From Agromyces archimandritae (GTDB lineage Bacteria; Actinomycetota; Actinomycetes; Actinomycetales; Microbacteriaceae), in contig NZ_CP071696.1 of the NCBI RefSeq assembly GCF_018024495.1, positions 1,798,001-1,862,000 on the forward strand: a stretch of 64,000 bases of DNA, written 5' to 3'. Below the pieces are notes generated by a model. The model was not told where the DNA came from. It saw only the letters and a list, made by a program, of their open reading frames with translations, and did no database searches. Of the stretch, positions 42,059 through 51,683 are shown one piece after another; the first letter of the stretch is position 1; every line of letters begins with the position of its first letter. The position numbers and the translations under genes are program-made.

Positions 42059-44619
42059 CCCACCCCGCCCCGCCCATCCCGCACACCGAGGCGCCCGCGC
42101 TCGCGATGCCCGTCGGCGGCATCGGCACCGGAGGGTTCGCGGTGAACGCGGACGGGTCGCTCAGGCAGTGGCAGCTGCACGGCATCCCGAACCACCGCGG
42201 CGCGCTGCCGCTCAGCGGGTTCTGGCTGCGGACGACGCAGATCGAACCGCCGCTCGACGAGATCCGCATGCTGCAGGCCGCGCCGGTCGCCGACCCGCGT
42301 GCGCCGCTCGTCACCGACGGCGAGGTGCCCGAGTGGATGCTGGATGCCGCCGGCCGGGTCGGCACCTTCGCCGAGGCGCGCTTCAGCGGCGTGTACCCGT
42401 TCGCGGAGGTGTCGCTGGCCGATCCGGCGATTCCGCTGGCGGTGCGGATGCGGGTGCTGAACCCGATGGAGCCGCTGGATGCCGAGGTGTCGGCGATCCC
42501 GACGGGGATGTTCGAGTTCGCGCTGACGAACACGGGCGACGTCGCCGTGCACGGCACCCTCGCCGGGTCGCTGCTGAACGCGGTCGGGTGGGACGGCGTC
42601 ACCCCGATCGGCACCGACCTCACTGCGAGCGGGCTCGGCGGCAACGTGAACCGTTTCTCGCGCGGGCGCGGCTGGGCGCGCGTGGCCATGGACAACCCGA
42701 ACTACCGGGAGGACGACGCGGCGGCCGGGCAGATGCTGCTCGCCGCCGACGACGAATCCGCCGCCGCGATGCCCCGCTGCGGCAGCCTCGCAGAACTGCG
42801 CGCGTTCCTCGAGTCGAGGGCGCTGAACGACGGGCGGGCGAAGGCGGCGGCGGCCGCGACGATCCCGGATCCGCAACTGCACGCGCCGCGCGGCGGCACC
42901 GGGCCGAGCCCGGCGGGCCGCAGCTGGGCGGCCGTCATCGGCGTGCCGTTCTGGATCGAACCCGGGCAGACGCGGCGGGTGCGGTTCGCGATGACGTGGT
43001 GGTTTCCGAACCGGTTCGTCGACGTCGAGCAGTTCGGCCGCCCGCACGGCGAATGGGGCGCCTCGAGGTTCTGGATCGGCAACCGCTACGCGACCCGCTT
43101 CGCGGATGCGGCCGACGCCTTCGAGCACGTCGCCCGCGACTGGGAGGGGCTCGTCGCCCGCACCGAGGCGTGGACGGCGACGCTCGCCGGGGGCGAGCTC
43201 GACGTGCGCACCGTCGAGCGGATGGCGGCGCAGGCGATCGTGGTGCGCTCGCCGACGTGCTTCCGGGGCGCCGACGGGCGATTCTACGGCTACGAGGGGT
43301 CGCTCGGGGCATCCACCACCATGTGGTCGGGCGTGTTCGGCGGCTCCTGCCCGCTCAATTGCACGCACGTCTGGCAGTACGAGGCGGCGCTCGCCGCGCT
43401 CTGGCCCGAGCTCGAACGCGATATGCGCGACACCGAGTTCGACGTGCTGCAGGCGCCCGACGGGTCGATCCCGCACCGCTTGCGCGTGCCCGTCTACCTG
43501 CCGCAGATGCAGCACGAAGATGTCGGCGGGCCCGAGGAGTCTGCGCTCGACGGCATGCTCGCCACGATCCTGAAGTCGTTGCGCGACGTCCGCCGCGGCG
43601 CCGGACTCGACTGGCTCGAACGCCGCTGGCCGGCCCTCACCCGCCTCTACACCCACATATGCCGTAAATGGGATATTCGCGACGACGGGGTGCTCCGCGG
43701 CATCCAGTCGAGCACGCACGACATCGACCTCGCCGGCGTGAACCCGTTCATGGGCTCGCTCTGGCTCGCCGCGCTCCGCGCCCTCGAAGAGCTCGCCCGC
43801 CTCGTCGGCGACGAACAGACCGCGGTGGATGCCCGGGCGCGCTTCGAGCGCGGCACGGCCGCCTACGATGCGACGCTCTTCGACGGCCGGCACTACATTC
43901 AGAAGCTCGACGACGGCGACCCCGTCGAATACCAGTGGCTCACCGGGGTGCTGAGCGACCAGCTCGTCGGGCAGTGGTGGGCGCACCAGCTCGGCCTCGG
44001 CCACATCCTGCCCGCCGAGCATGTGCGCAGCGCCCTGCGCCACATCGTCCGCGTGAACCTCCGTCACGGCTTCGACGGCTTCCGGCATCCATACCGCGTC
44101 TATGCTGACGCCGCCGACGATTCCGGGCTGCTCATGTGCAGCTGGCCCGACGGCGGCCGCCCCGAGGTGCCCACCCGGTACGCCGACGAGGTGTGGTGCG
44201 GATCCGAATACCAGATCGCCGCGCACTGCCTCTTCGAGGGCCTCGTCGACGAGGGGCGCGCCGTGCTCGACGCCCTCTGGACCCGCACCGACGGGCGCCG
44301 CCGCAACCCCTACAACGACATCGAATGCGGCGACCACTACGTGCGCGCGATGGCCGGCTGGACGGTGCTCGACGCCCTCACCGGCATCCGCTGGGATGCG
44401 GTCGCCGGCACCCTCGCGCTCACCCGCGCGGGCCGCTTCCCGTGGCTGACGTCGACGGGGTTCGGGGTGGTGGATGCCGCGGCGGATGCCGTGACGCTGC
44501 ACTGCCACGGCGGCACCCTCGACGCCGAGGTGGTGCTCGGCGCCGATGATGCCGCGCGGTCGCTCGGCCGGGTCTCGCTCGCCGCAGGCGAGTCGCACCG
44601 CCTTGGATCCGCGTGCTGA
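42055..44619 (+). CDS. GH116-family glycosidase
   Basis: An 854-aa enzyme of the GBA2-like GH116 group. It has an N-terminal beta domain opening with MPVGGIGTGGFAVNADGSLR and a C-terminal alpha/alpha barrel with FGGSCPLNCTHVWQYEAALA (nucleophile Glu region not resolvable by eye), STHDIDLAGVNPFMGSLWLA, YQWLTGVLSDQLVGQWWAHQ and NPYNDIECGDHYVRAMAGW, a region rich in conserved acids. No signal peptide, so it acts in the cytoplasm on imported sugars. The family includes beta-glucosidases, beta-xylosidases and enzymes tied to D-arabinan loci. It is the last gene of the overlapping operon (GTG 42055). Confidence 0.88.
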   Translation: MTHPAPPIPHTEAPALAMPVGGIGTGGFAVNADGSLRQWQLHGIPNHRGALPLSGFWLRTTQIEPPLDEIRMLQAAPVADPRAPLVTDGEVPEWMLDAAGRVGTFAEARFSGVYPFAEVSLADPAIPLAVRMRVLNPMEPLDAEVSAIPTGMFEFALTNTGDVAVHGTLAGSLLNAVGWDGVTPIGTDLTASGLGGNVNRFSRGRGWARVAMDNPNYREDDAAAGQMLLAADDESAAAMPRCGSLAELRAFLESRALNDGRAKAAAAATIPDPQLHAPRGGTGPSPAGRSWAAVIGVPFWIEPGQTRRVRFAMTWWFPNRFVDVEQFGRPHGEWGASRFWIGNRYATRFADAADAFEHVARDWEGLVARTEAWTATLAGGELDVRTVERMAAQAIVVRSPTCFRGADGRFYGYEGSLGASTTMWSGVFGGSCPLNCTHVWQYEAALAALWPELERDMRDTEFDVLQAPDGSIPHRLRVPVYLPQMQHEDVGGPEESALDGMLATILKSLRDVRRGAGLDWLERRWPALTRLYTHICRKWDIRDDGVLRGIQSSTHDIDLAGVNPFMGSLWLAALRALEELARLVGDEQTAVDARARFERGTAAYDATLFDGRHYIQKLDDGDPVEYQWLTGVLSDQLVGQWWAHQLGLGHILPAEHVRSALRHIVRVNLRHGFDGFRHPYRVYADAADDSGLLMCSWPDGGRPEVPTRYADEVWCGSEYQIAAHCLFEGLVDEGRAVLDALWTRTDGRRRNPYNDIECGDHYVRAMAGWTVLDALTGIRWDAVAGTLALTRAGRFPWLTSTGFGVVDAAADAVTLHCHGGTLDAEVVLGADDAARSLGRVSLAAGESHRLGSAC

Positions 44620-44692
44620 ACTGCGGATTCGCCGGTGCGGCGTTGGAATGTCGGTGGTCCCTGTTCTACTCTTCGTGGAGGGAGAACAAACC

Positions 44693-44884
44693 ATGAGCGC
44701 AGTCATCGAGCTGACGAGGGAAGACCTCGAACGGCGTCGCACAGAGCTCCTTGGAGCGCTCGAGCGGCCGGTCGAGAGTTTTCGCGAGGATGCATCGAAC
44801 GGTGTCCTTTCGGACGCCGAGTGGTCGATCAAGGAAGCTCTGGATTCCGTGGAGTTCCTCCTCGGTGCGCTCGGCGACGCGTGA
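44693..44884 (+). CDS. Small acidic protein, first gene of an unknown pair
   Basis: A 63-aa, mostly helical, acidic protein (MSAVIELTREDLERRRTELL, LSDAEWSIKEALDSVEFLLG). ATG 44693 has GGAGGGAGA upstream. Its stop overlaps the GTG of the next gene (GTGA), so both are made together. The small-acidic-then-larger arrangement is that of many toxin-antitoxin or immunity pairs, but no family is recognised. It lies between the GH116 operon and the convergent GH183-like gene and has a less extreme GC content than both. Confidence 0.7.
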   Translation: MSAVIELTREDLERRRTELLGALERPVESFREDASNGVLSDAEWSIKEALDSVEFLLGALGDA

Positions 44885-45585
44885 GCGGCCTTCTCGGGCA
44901 GGCGGAGCTCTTCACACAGCGAGTGGATGATGTCCTACGGGCGTCGTTGCCAGATGTACCGCAGACCGTTGCCCTCAACACCGGGAATCGGGTCGTCGTC
45001 ACCTCGCAGGACGACCGGCGGATTCCACTCTCCGTTTCCGGCGAGGTCGTCGCGGGGCTGAGTTTCAGGTATCACCTCGCCCTCGACCGCGACAATGCTC
45101 ATCTGAAGACCAGCGGCAGCACGTTCGCCTTGCACTCGACGCTCGATCGGCAGCCGTTGATTCGCTGCGATTACAACGCCGAGATGAACACGGAGCCGAT
45201 GGCGCACTGGCAGATTCATGCCGAGCGGGGTGCATTCTCCTCGATGCTGACGATGGCGCATCGGAGTGATCCGAAGCGTGTCAAGGCTCCGCATATGCTC
45301 TCCAGCCTGCATATCCCCGTGGGTGGTGGGCGTTTTCGCCCCTGCATCGAGGACATCATCGAACTCGCGATCCGTGATTGCGGCGCCGACTCCGTGTCGG
45401 GCTGGCAGAGAGCGCTGCACGATTCTCGGCAGGTATGGCGCACGCTCCAGTTGCGCACGGTGGTGTCCCGACACCAGGTGATCGCTGCTGAAGAGCTTCG
45501 GGCGCAAGGGTGGCGAATCGACCCACCGTGCGACGTGGATGTCATGACCGCCGATGTTGATGTCGACGGCCTTCGTCGCTGGTGA
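44881..45585 (+). CDS. Protein of unknown function, second gene of the pair
   Basis: A 234-aa soluble protein. The N-terminal half is beta-rich (QTVALNTGNRVVVTSQDDRR, VAGLSFRYHLALDRDNAHLK); the middle has HWQIHAERGAFSSMLTMAHR and SSLHIPVGGGRFRPCIEDII, rich in His and Arg; the C-terminal part is helical (SGWQRALHDSRQVWRTLQLR). No signal peptide or membrane helix. I do not recognise the family. GTG start at 44881, coupled to the 63-aa gene. It ends five bases before the convergent lipoprotein gene, so the pair looks like a cassette inserted within the sugar locus. Confidence 0.72.
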   Translation: MSGLLGQAELFTQRVDDVLRASLPDVPQTVALNTGNRVVVTSQDDRRIPLSVSGEVVAGLSFRYHLALDRDNAHLKTSGSTFALHSTLDRQPLIRCDYNAEMNTEPMAHWQIHAERGAFSSMLTMAHRSDPKRVKAPHMLSSLHIPVGGGRFRPCIEDIIELAIRDCGADSVSGWQRALHDSRQVWRTLQLRTVVSRHQVIAAEELRAQGWRIDPPCDVDVMTADVDVDGLRRW

Positions 45586-45590
45586 GCGCC

Positions 45591-46817
45591 CTACTGCCGG
45601 TCGAGCCGCAGCTCGCGCAGGCCGAACCAATAGGAGCTCATGCCCGCCGGCGCGCAGGGGCACACGTTCGACTGCACCCACATGCGCGTGCCGTCGTCCG
45701 AGACGAACTTCGACGGGATGGTCGTGCCGTAGCCCCCGAACGACTCGTCGGTCCAGGGGTACGGGCCGAAATCCTCCGAGAGGAACAGCGTCCACGGCCC
45801 CCACGGCGTCGGCGCTTCGGAGAACTCGAAGCTGAGCTCGGTCCATGAGGTGTACACGTAGCGGTCCTGCGCCGGCAGGTTAGTGACGCCGCCCTGCGAG
45901 ACGACGCTGAGGTCGGCGGTGCCGGGGGCCGCGCCCTGCCCGGATTCCGAGGGGTACCGCCGCCGGTCGTCGACGAGGACCGGCCGCTTGTCGGCGATGT
46001 CGGCCGTCCAGCTCGCTTCGGCGTCGCCCGGTCGGCCGGCGTAGAACTCCCAGCGGTCGACGTCCTGCACCGCATCGACGGGTACGCGGGCGAGGAACAG
46101 CTCGGTCGGGTCGGGCACGCTGTCGTCGAAGGAGTCGCGCCAGTTGCCGTCGAGCCCGTAGGCGTAGGCGTACCCGTCGGGGGCGTGCTCGTTGCCCTGG
46201 CCTGCGTCGAGGAAGAACACGGTCGTGAACTCGTGCTCGTCGAACATGGGCATCGACCGGTCCCACACCCAGGTTCTGCCGCCGTCGTCGCTGCGTGCGA
46301 TGGTCGCGGCCGGCGCCTCGTTGAAGTCGAGCCGCAGATCCTGCACGGCGAGGTAGATGGATCCGCCCACGCACAGCATCCCGGTCGGCTTGCGCGTGAA
46401 CCCCTCGCCGGACCACACCTGCCCGACCGCATCGCCGCCCGCCAGGAACTCGCCGTCGAGCTCGCCCTCCTCGTCGGGGGAGCCGGTCACCCGGTTCACC
46501 GCGATGTCGAAGACCTCGCTGCCGAAGCCCGATCCGTCGCCGTTGGCCGCGTACAGCTCGCCGTCGTCGGCCCAGCAGCTCGGCCACAGGTCGCCGTCCG
46601 ACACGGCACTCGCCGTGACGTGCCGGTCGATCTCCGCGGCGAACGCGGCGCCCGGCAGCGGCTCACCGAGGTCCGGCGTTCCCGGCGCGGCCGTGCCCGG
46701 CGCGCCCGTGCAGCCGGCGAGCAGCAGCATCCCGCCCGCGGCGAGGCTCGCGATCCCGCGGTGGATGCGGTGGCGCGCCGCCCCGCCGTGGCCCGCCGGG
46801 CGCAGCACCCCACGCAC
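45591..46817 (-). CDS. DUF4185-like lipoprotein (GH183-type endo-D-arabinanase candidate)
   Basis: A 408-aa exported lipoprotein: hydrophobic SLAAGGMLLLAGC with the lipobox, then a propeller-like domain. Its blades include DLWPSCWADDGELYAANGDG, TIARSDDGGRTWVWDRSMPM, DGYAYAYGLDGNW, ELFLARVPVDAVQDVDRWEF, TWGPWTLFLSEDFG-like and GYGTTIPSKFVSDDGTRMWV. This order resembles DUF4185, now assigned to endo-D-arabinofuranases. It would cut arabinan at the cell surface. GTG 46815-46817 lies 2 bp after the GH172 stop, so the two form one transcript under the operator at 48017. Confidence 0.65.
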   Translation of the reverse strand: MRGVLRPAGHGGAARHRIHRGIASLAAGGMLLLAGCTGAPGTAAPGTPDLGEPLPGAAFAAEIDRHVTASAVSDGDLWPSCWADDGELYAANGDGSGFGSEVFDIAVNRVTGSPDEEGELDGEFLAGGDAVGQVWSGEGFTRKPTGMLCVGGSIYLAVQDLRLDFNEAPAATIARSDDGGRTWVWDRSMPMFDEHEFTTVFFLDAGQGNEHAPDGYAYAYGLDGNWRDSFDDSVPDPTELFLARVPVDAVQDVDRWEFYAGRPGDAEASWTADIADKRPVLVDDRRRYPSESGQGAAPGTADLSVVSQGGVTNLPAQDRYVYTSWTELSFEFSEAPTPWGPWTLFLSEDFGPYPWTDESFGGYGTTIPSKFVSDDGTRMWVQSNVCPCAPAGMSSYWFGLRELRLDRQ

Positions 46818-46819
46818 GG

Positions 46820-47941
<1,122 letters not shown>

Positions 47942-48016
47942 GTGTGCTCCACTTCGTCGTGTCGTCGCACGGTTCCGGGTGCGGATGCCGTGGCCCGCCG
48001 CACGGCGGCACGCCGC

Positions 48017-48034
48017 GTTGAAACCGATTTCAAC
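48017..48034. promoter_or_regulatory. LacI-type operator between the GH172 and LacI genes
   Basis: GTTGAAACCGATTTCAAC: arms GTTGAAA and TTTCAAC are perfectly inverted around CCGA. It lies 76 bp upstream of the GH172 start and 188 bp upstream of the lacI-type gene, so it can serve both. Confidence 0.85.
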
Positions 48035-48221
48035 ACTGTAGGGTTGGGCTCGGCGGGTGTCAACGAGACCGGCCGCGGCCCGCCCGCACGCCGCATCCGG
48101 GCATCCACCGCCCGACCCGGGCCGCCCGGTGCCGGGCCGCCCCGACGCCGGCCCGGCGCATCCCGAGACGACTCGCACCGAACCGCCCGCCCGCGGCATC
48201 CACTGAGGAAGGAAGCGCCCG

Positions 48222-49223
48222 ATGGCCACCATCTACGAGGTCGCCGAACTCGCGGGCGTGTCGCCGGCGACCGTGTCGCGTGTCTTCAACGGCACCCGCG
48301 TCTCGCCCGAGCGCGAGGAGGCCGTGCGCGAGGCCGCCGAGAAGCTGAACTTCACGCCGAACCGCACCGCGCGCACGCTCCGCAGGCGCAATTCCGAGGT
48401 CATCGCGCTCGTCATCCCCGACATCGAGAACCCCTACTTCACCGAGCTCGCTCGCGGCGTCGAGGACGTCGCACAGGCCGCCGGCTACTCCGTCGTGCTC
48501 TGCAATACCGACGAACGGCCCGACAAAGAGCAGCGCTACCTCGCCGTCGCCGTCTCCGAGAACATGGCCGGCGTCATCCTCGCCCCCGCCTCCGACCAGA
48601 CCGACCTCGACGCCTTCGTCGCCTCGGGGCGGCCCGTCGTCGCCGTCGACCGTGCCTCGGCGTACGACATCGACGCCGTCGTCGTGTCGAACCGGGATGC
48701 GGGGCGCGCCGCGGCATCCGCCCTGCTCGAAGCCGGCTATCGCCGCATCGCGTGCATCACGGGCCCCGACGGCATCGAGACGGCTCTCGAACGCGCCGCA
48801 GGCTGGCGCGAGGTCGTCGGCGAGCGGATGCCGGAGGGCTACCTGCGCTATTCGACCTTCCGAGTGGAGGGCGGCCGCGAGGCGATGACCGAGCTGCTCG
48901 CCCTTCCCGAGCCGCCCGACGCCGTCGTCGCCACCAACAACCTCATGGCGGTCGGCGCCTTGCAACTGCTCGCCGAACGCGGCCTCACCCCGCCCGAGGT
49001 GGGCGTCGGCGTCGTCGGCGGGCTGCCGTTCACGACCATCTCGCCGGCCGCCGTCTCGGTCGTGCGACTGCCCGCGCGCCACATCGGCGTCACCGCGGCG
49101 CGCATGCTCATGGAACGCATCGGCGGCGACCGCGAGCCCGCCCGCACCGTCGTCCTCCGCAGCGAACTGATCCCGGCGGCCGCCCCCGCCCCCGCGGCCG
49201 CCGCGCCCGCCGCCACCGAGTAG
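48222..49223 (+). CDS. LacI-family transcriptional regulator
   Basis: A 333-aa regulator. The N-terminal helix-turn-helix and hinge helix are classical (TIYEVAELAGVSPATVSRVF). The periplasmic-binding-protein-like core follows (VIALVIPDIENPYFTELARG, DAVVATNNLMAVGALQLLAE). The tail is Ala/Pro-rich. The ATG has AGGAAGGA upstream. Its own promoter region and those of the sugar ABC operon, the GH172-DUF4185 pair and the isomerase carry the same GAAATCGATTTC-type palindrome, so it is the natural local repressor, released by a sugar from the pathway. Confidence 0.92.
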   Translation: MATIYEVAELAGVSPATVSRVFNGTRVSPEREEAVREAAEKLNFTPNRTARTLRRRNSEVIALVIPDIENPYFTELARGVEDVAQAAGYSVVLCNTDERPDKEQRYLAVAVSENMAGVILAPASDQTDLDAFVASGRPVVAVDRASAYDIDAVVVSNRDAGRAAASALLEAGYRRIACITGPDGIETALERAAGWREVVGERMPEGYLRYSTFRVEGGREAMTELLALPEPPDAVVATNNLMAVGALQLLAERGLTPPEVGVGVVGGLPFTTISPAAVSVVRLPARHIGVTAARMLMERIGGDREPARTVVLRSELIPAAAPAPAAAAPAATE

Positions 49224-49288
49224 CGCGCCCGCCGCGCGGGCGCGCCCGTCCTGGCGTGCTCGGGCGCCCGGCACCGTCGCCGCCGATT

Positions 49289-49350
49289 CGGAGATAACCA
49301 CGGATTCGGATGAATGCGTGGGTTTCCATCCGAATCCGTGGCTTTCTCCG
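49289..49350. terminator. Long hairpin after the lacI-type gene
   Basis: CCACGGATTCGGATG (ending 49312) pairs perfectly with CATCCGAATCCGTGG, and outer GGAGA pairs with TCTCC. The AT-richer stem differs from the surrounding sequence. It lies 66 bp past the stop and before the isomerase promoter; there is a short TTTC after the stem but no true T run. Confidence 0.65.
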
Positions 49351-49412
49351 ACATGGCCGTGGGCCGGGGTCTTGGGGAGCGCCCGCACCCCGGCAGCTGC
49401 CGCCCCCTTGCT

Positions 49413-49430
49413 CCTGAAATCGATTTCTGC
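49413..49430. promoter_or_regulatory. LacI-type operator before the isomerase gene
   Basis: CCTGAAATCGATTTCTGC, with the perfect core GAAATCGATTTC shared with 37926-37937, about 80 bp before the isomerase ATG. TTGCTC at 49408 may be the -35 box that it covers. Confidence 0.82.
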
Positions 49431-49511
49431 CAGAGTGACAGCACGTGGCGGATGCGCGGCGCTCCCGGCATCCACCCGCGGCCATCGAAGCCCGCACGCA
49501 GAAGGAGCCCC

Positions 49512-51158
49512 ATGAGCTACACCCTCCCCGAACCCGCCCCGCGACCGGCCGCCGCGCCGCCGAAGACCGCCTACCTCATCGCGTCCGGCGACCTGCGCGA
49601 GTCGGCGAACACCGCCGCGTGGCCGACGCAGGCGGCGCTCGAGGATGCCGTCACGGCGGCGTTCTGTGAGCTCGGCTGGAGCATCGTGCGCGCGAATCCG
49701 GTCGACGCGACCACGGGGCACGGGTTCATCTCGAGCCAGCGCATGGGCCTGGAGGCCTTCACGAGCATCCCGGTCGATGCGCCGCTCGTGGTCGCCGAGG
49801 CCGTCTGGCAGTACAGCCATCACGTGCTCGCCGGCCTCCGCACGCATCGGGGCCCGATTCTCACGGTCGCGAACTTCGTCGGCGACTGGCCGGGGCTCGT
49901 AGGCCTCCTCGGTCTGAACGCGGGCCTGACGAAGATGGGCACGGCCTACTCGACGATCTGGAGCGTCGACTTCACCGACGACTGGTTCACGGCGGGCCTC
50001 CGCGAATGGACCGAGACCGGCCGCATCACCCACGACGCCGCCCACGTGCATCCGCTGCCCGGCCTCGATGCCCACCCCGACGAGCAGGGCCTCGGCCGCG
50101 CCGTCGCCGCCCAGCTGCAGACCGACAAGGCCATCATCGGCGTGTTCGACGAGGGCTGCATGGGCATGTACAACGCGATCTTCGACGACGAGTTCCTGAA
50201 TGCCCTCGGCATATACAAGGAGCGGCTCTCGCAGTCGGCGCTGTGGGCCGAGATGCAGCGCGTGCCCGACGCCGAGGCCGATGCGGTGGGCGCCTGGCTC
50301 GCCGACGCGGGCATGCGATTCGAGCTCGGCACCGACGAGGCGAGCGAGCTCACCGAGTCGCAGCTGCGCTGGCAGTACAAGATGTACATCGCGGCCCTGC
50401 GCATCGCCGATGATTTCGGGTTGGATGCCGTGGGCATCCAGTACCAGCAGGGGCTGAAGGACATCTGCCCCGCGTCCGATCTTGCCGAGGGCCTGCTGAA
50501 CAACACGCAGCGACCGCCGGTGACGAGCCGCGACGGCTCGCGCGTGCTGTGGGAGGGCCAGGCGCTGCCGCATTTCAACGAGGCGGACGAGGGCGTCGCG
50601 GTGGATGCGCTCGTGACGAACCGCGTGTGGCGCGGCATGGGCTTCGATCCGGCGACGACGTTGCACGACGTGCGCTGGGGCGAGGACTTCGACGGACGGT
50701 TCGTGTGGGTGTACGAGATCTCGGGGTCGGTGCCGGCCTCGCATCTCGCGGGCGGATACGCCGGCGCGGTCGGCATGCGGCAGGATCCGGTGTACTTCCC
50801 GCTCGGCGGCTCGACGCTGAACGGCGTTTCGCGGCCGGGCGAGATCGTGTGGTCGCGCGTGTACATCGAGGGCGGCCGGCTGCACGCCGATCTCGGCCGC
50901 GCGTCGGCGGTGGAGCTGCCGCCGGAGGAGACGGAGCGCCGCCGGCAGGCGACGAACCCGGAATGGCCGATCATGCACGCCGTGCTGCACGGCGTGAGCC
51001 GCGACCAGTTCATGGCCAGGCACAAGGCGAACCACCTGAACGTGGCATATGCGCCGTCGGGTGCGGATGCCGATGCGGCCCTCATCGCCAAGGCGGCCGC
51101 CTTCGACGCCCTCGGCATCGAGGTGCACGTCTGCGGCGACGTCGCGGCGCTCGCGTAG
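49512..51158 (+). CDS. L-fucose/D-arabinose isomerase-like protein
   Basis: A 548-aa cytoplasmic protein of the fucose/arabinose isomerase fold: AYLIASGDLRES at the start, GPILTVANFVGDWPGLVGLL, FDEGCMGMYNAIFDDEFLN, DAVGIQYQQGLKDICPASDL and a C-terminal HKANHLNVAYAP. The Glu, Asp and His of these three segments sit where FucI places its metal ligands. FucI-type enzymes convert L-fucose or D-arabinose to the ketose. With the neighbouring D-arabinan-type hydrolases, D-arabinose to D-ribulose is the likely reaction, though this is inference. ATG 49512 has AAGGAG upstream. Confidence 0.75.
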   Translation: MSYTLPEPAPRPAAAPPKTAYLIASGDLRESANTAAWPTQAALEDAVTAAFCELGWSIVRANPVDATTGHGFISSQRMGLEAFTSIPVDAPLVVAEAVWQYSHHVLAGLRTHRGPILTVANFVGDWPGLVGLLGLNAGLTKMGTAYSTIWSVDFTDDWFTAGLREWTETGRITHDAAHVHPLPGLDAHPDEQGLGRAVAAQLQTDKAIIGVFDEGCMGMYNAIFDDEFLNALGIYKERLSQSALWAEMQRVPDAEADAVGAWLADAGMRFELGTDEASELTESQLRWQYKMYIAALRIADDFGLDAVGIQYQQGLKDICPASDLAEGLLNNTQRPPVTSRDGSRVLWEGQALPHFNEADEGVAVDALVTNRVWRGMGFDPATTLHDVRWGEDFDGRFVWVYEISGSVPASHLAGGYAGAVGMRQDPVYFPLGGSTLNGVSRPGEIVWSRVYIEGGRLHADLGRASAVELPPEETERRRQATNPEWPIMHAVLHGVSRDQFMARHKANHLNVAYAPSGADADAALIAKAAAFDALGIEVHVCGDVAALA

Positions 51159-51239
51159 GGGCGCCTGCCGGCGGGGTGCGGATGCCGCGGCGCGCGGCTC
51201 GGCTCGGGTGCGGATGCCGCGGCGCACGGCTCCGCGCGC

Positions 51240-51470
51240 TCAGCCCAGTGACACCGCGACGATGATGATGAACACGCCCATCGCGGCGAACAGCAGCCCG
51301 AGCAGGAGGAACAGCCACGGCTTCGGGCTCCGCAGTCCCGGTCGCATGCCGGGGGCTTCGCGTTCGGCGCGGATGCGTGCGGCGAGCCAGTCGCGCCGGG
51401 TGATGAGCGCGATGCCGATCGCGACGGCGAGCACGGCCCAGACGAGGGCGAAGACGAAGCCGGGTTCCAC
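51240..51470 (-). CDS. Small two-helix membrane protein
   Basis: A 76-aa protein with two hydrophobic helices (FVFALVWAVLAVAIGIALIT and WLFLLLGLLFAAMGVFIIIV) joined by a basic cytoplasmic-type loop (RRDWLAARIRAEREAPGMRP). GTG start at 51468-51470. Function unknown. It stands alone, with GGATGCC words downstream and repeats upstream. Confidence 0.65.
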   Translation of the reverse strand: MEPGFVFALVWAVLAVAIGIALITRRDWLAARIRAEREAPGMRPGLRSPKPWLFLLLGLLFAAMGVFIIIVAVSLG

Positions 51471-51533
51471 GCGGGCAGCCTACCGGCCGCCGGGTGCGAG
51501 AACCCCGGGTTCCGGGTTCCGCAGCCCCTCACC

Positions 51534-51683
51534 CCGCCGGTCGAGTAGCGAGGCACGAGCGTATCGAGACCCCGCCCTCACCCCGCCGGTCGAGGAGCGA
51601 GGCACGAGCGTATCGAGACCCCGCCCCTCACCCGACCCCGCCGGTCGAGTAGCGAGGCACGAGCGTATCGAGACCCCGCCCCC
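51534..51683. repeat. Three tandem GTATCGAGACC repeats
   Basis: Three near-identical units (CCGCCGGTCGAGTAGCGAGG, CACGAGCGTATCGAGACCCC) follow one another about 53 bp apart, in the orientation opposite to the copies at 391-2677. They fill the gap upstream of the small membrane protein and end at the stop of the lactate dehydrogenase gene. Spacing and number do not make a CRISPR array. Confidence 0.88.

Noticed and set aside
48060..51227. A 1055-codon minus-strand open frame over the LacI and isomerase genes
   Set aside because: No family motif; both genes on the other strand have clear starts and signatures.
51534..51683. Possible CRISPR array
   Set aside because: Three units only, and the intervening sequence is part of the repeat, not unique spacers. 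The same repeat occurs singly elsewhere and no cas gene is present.
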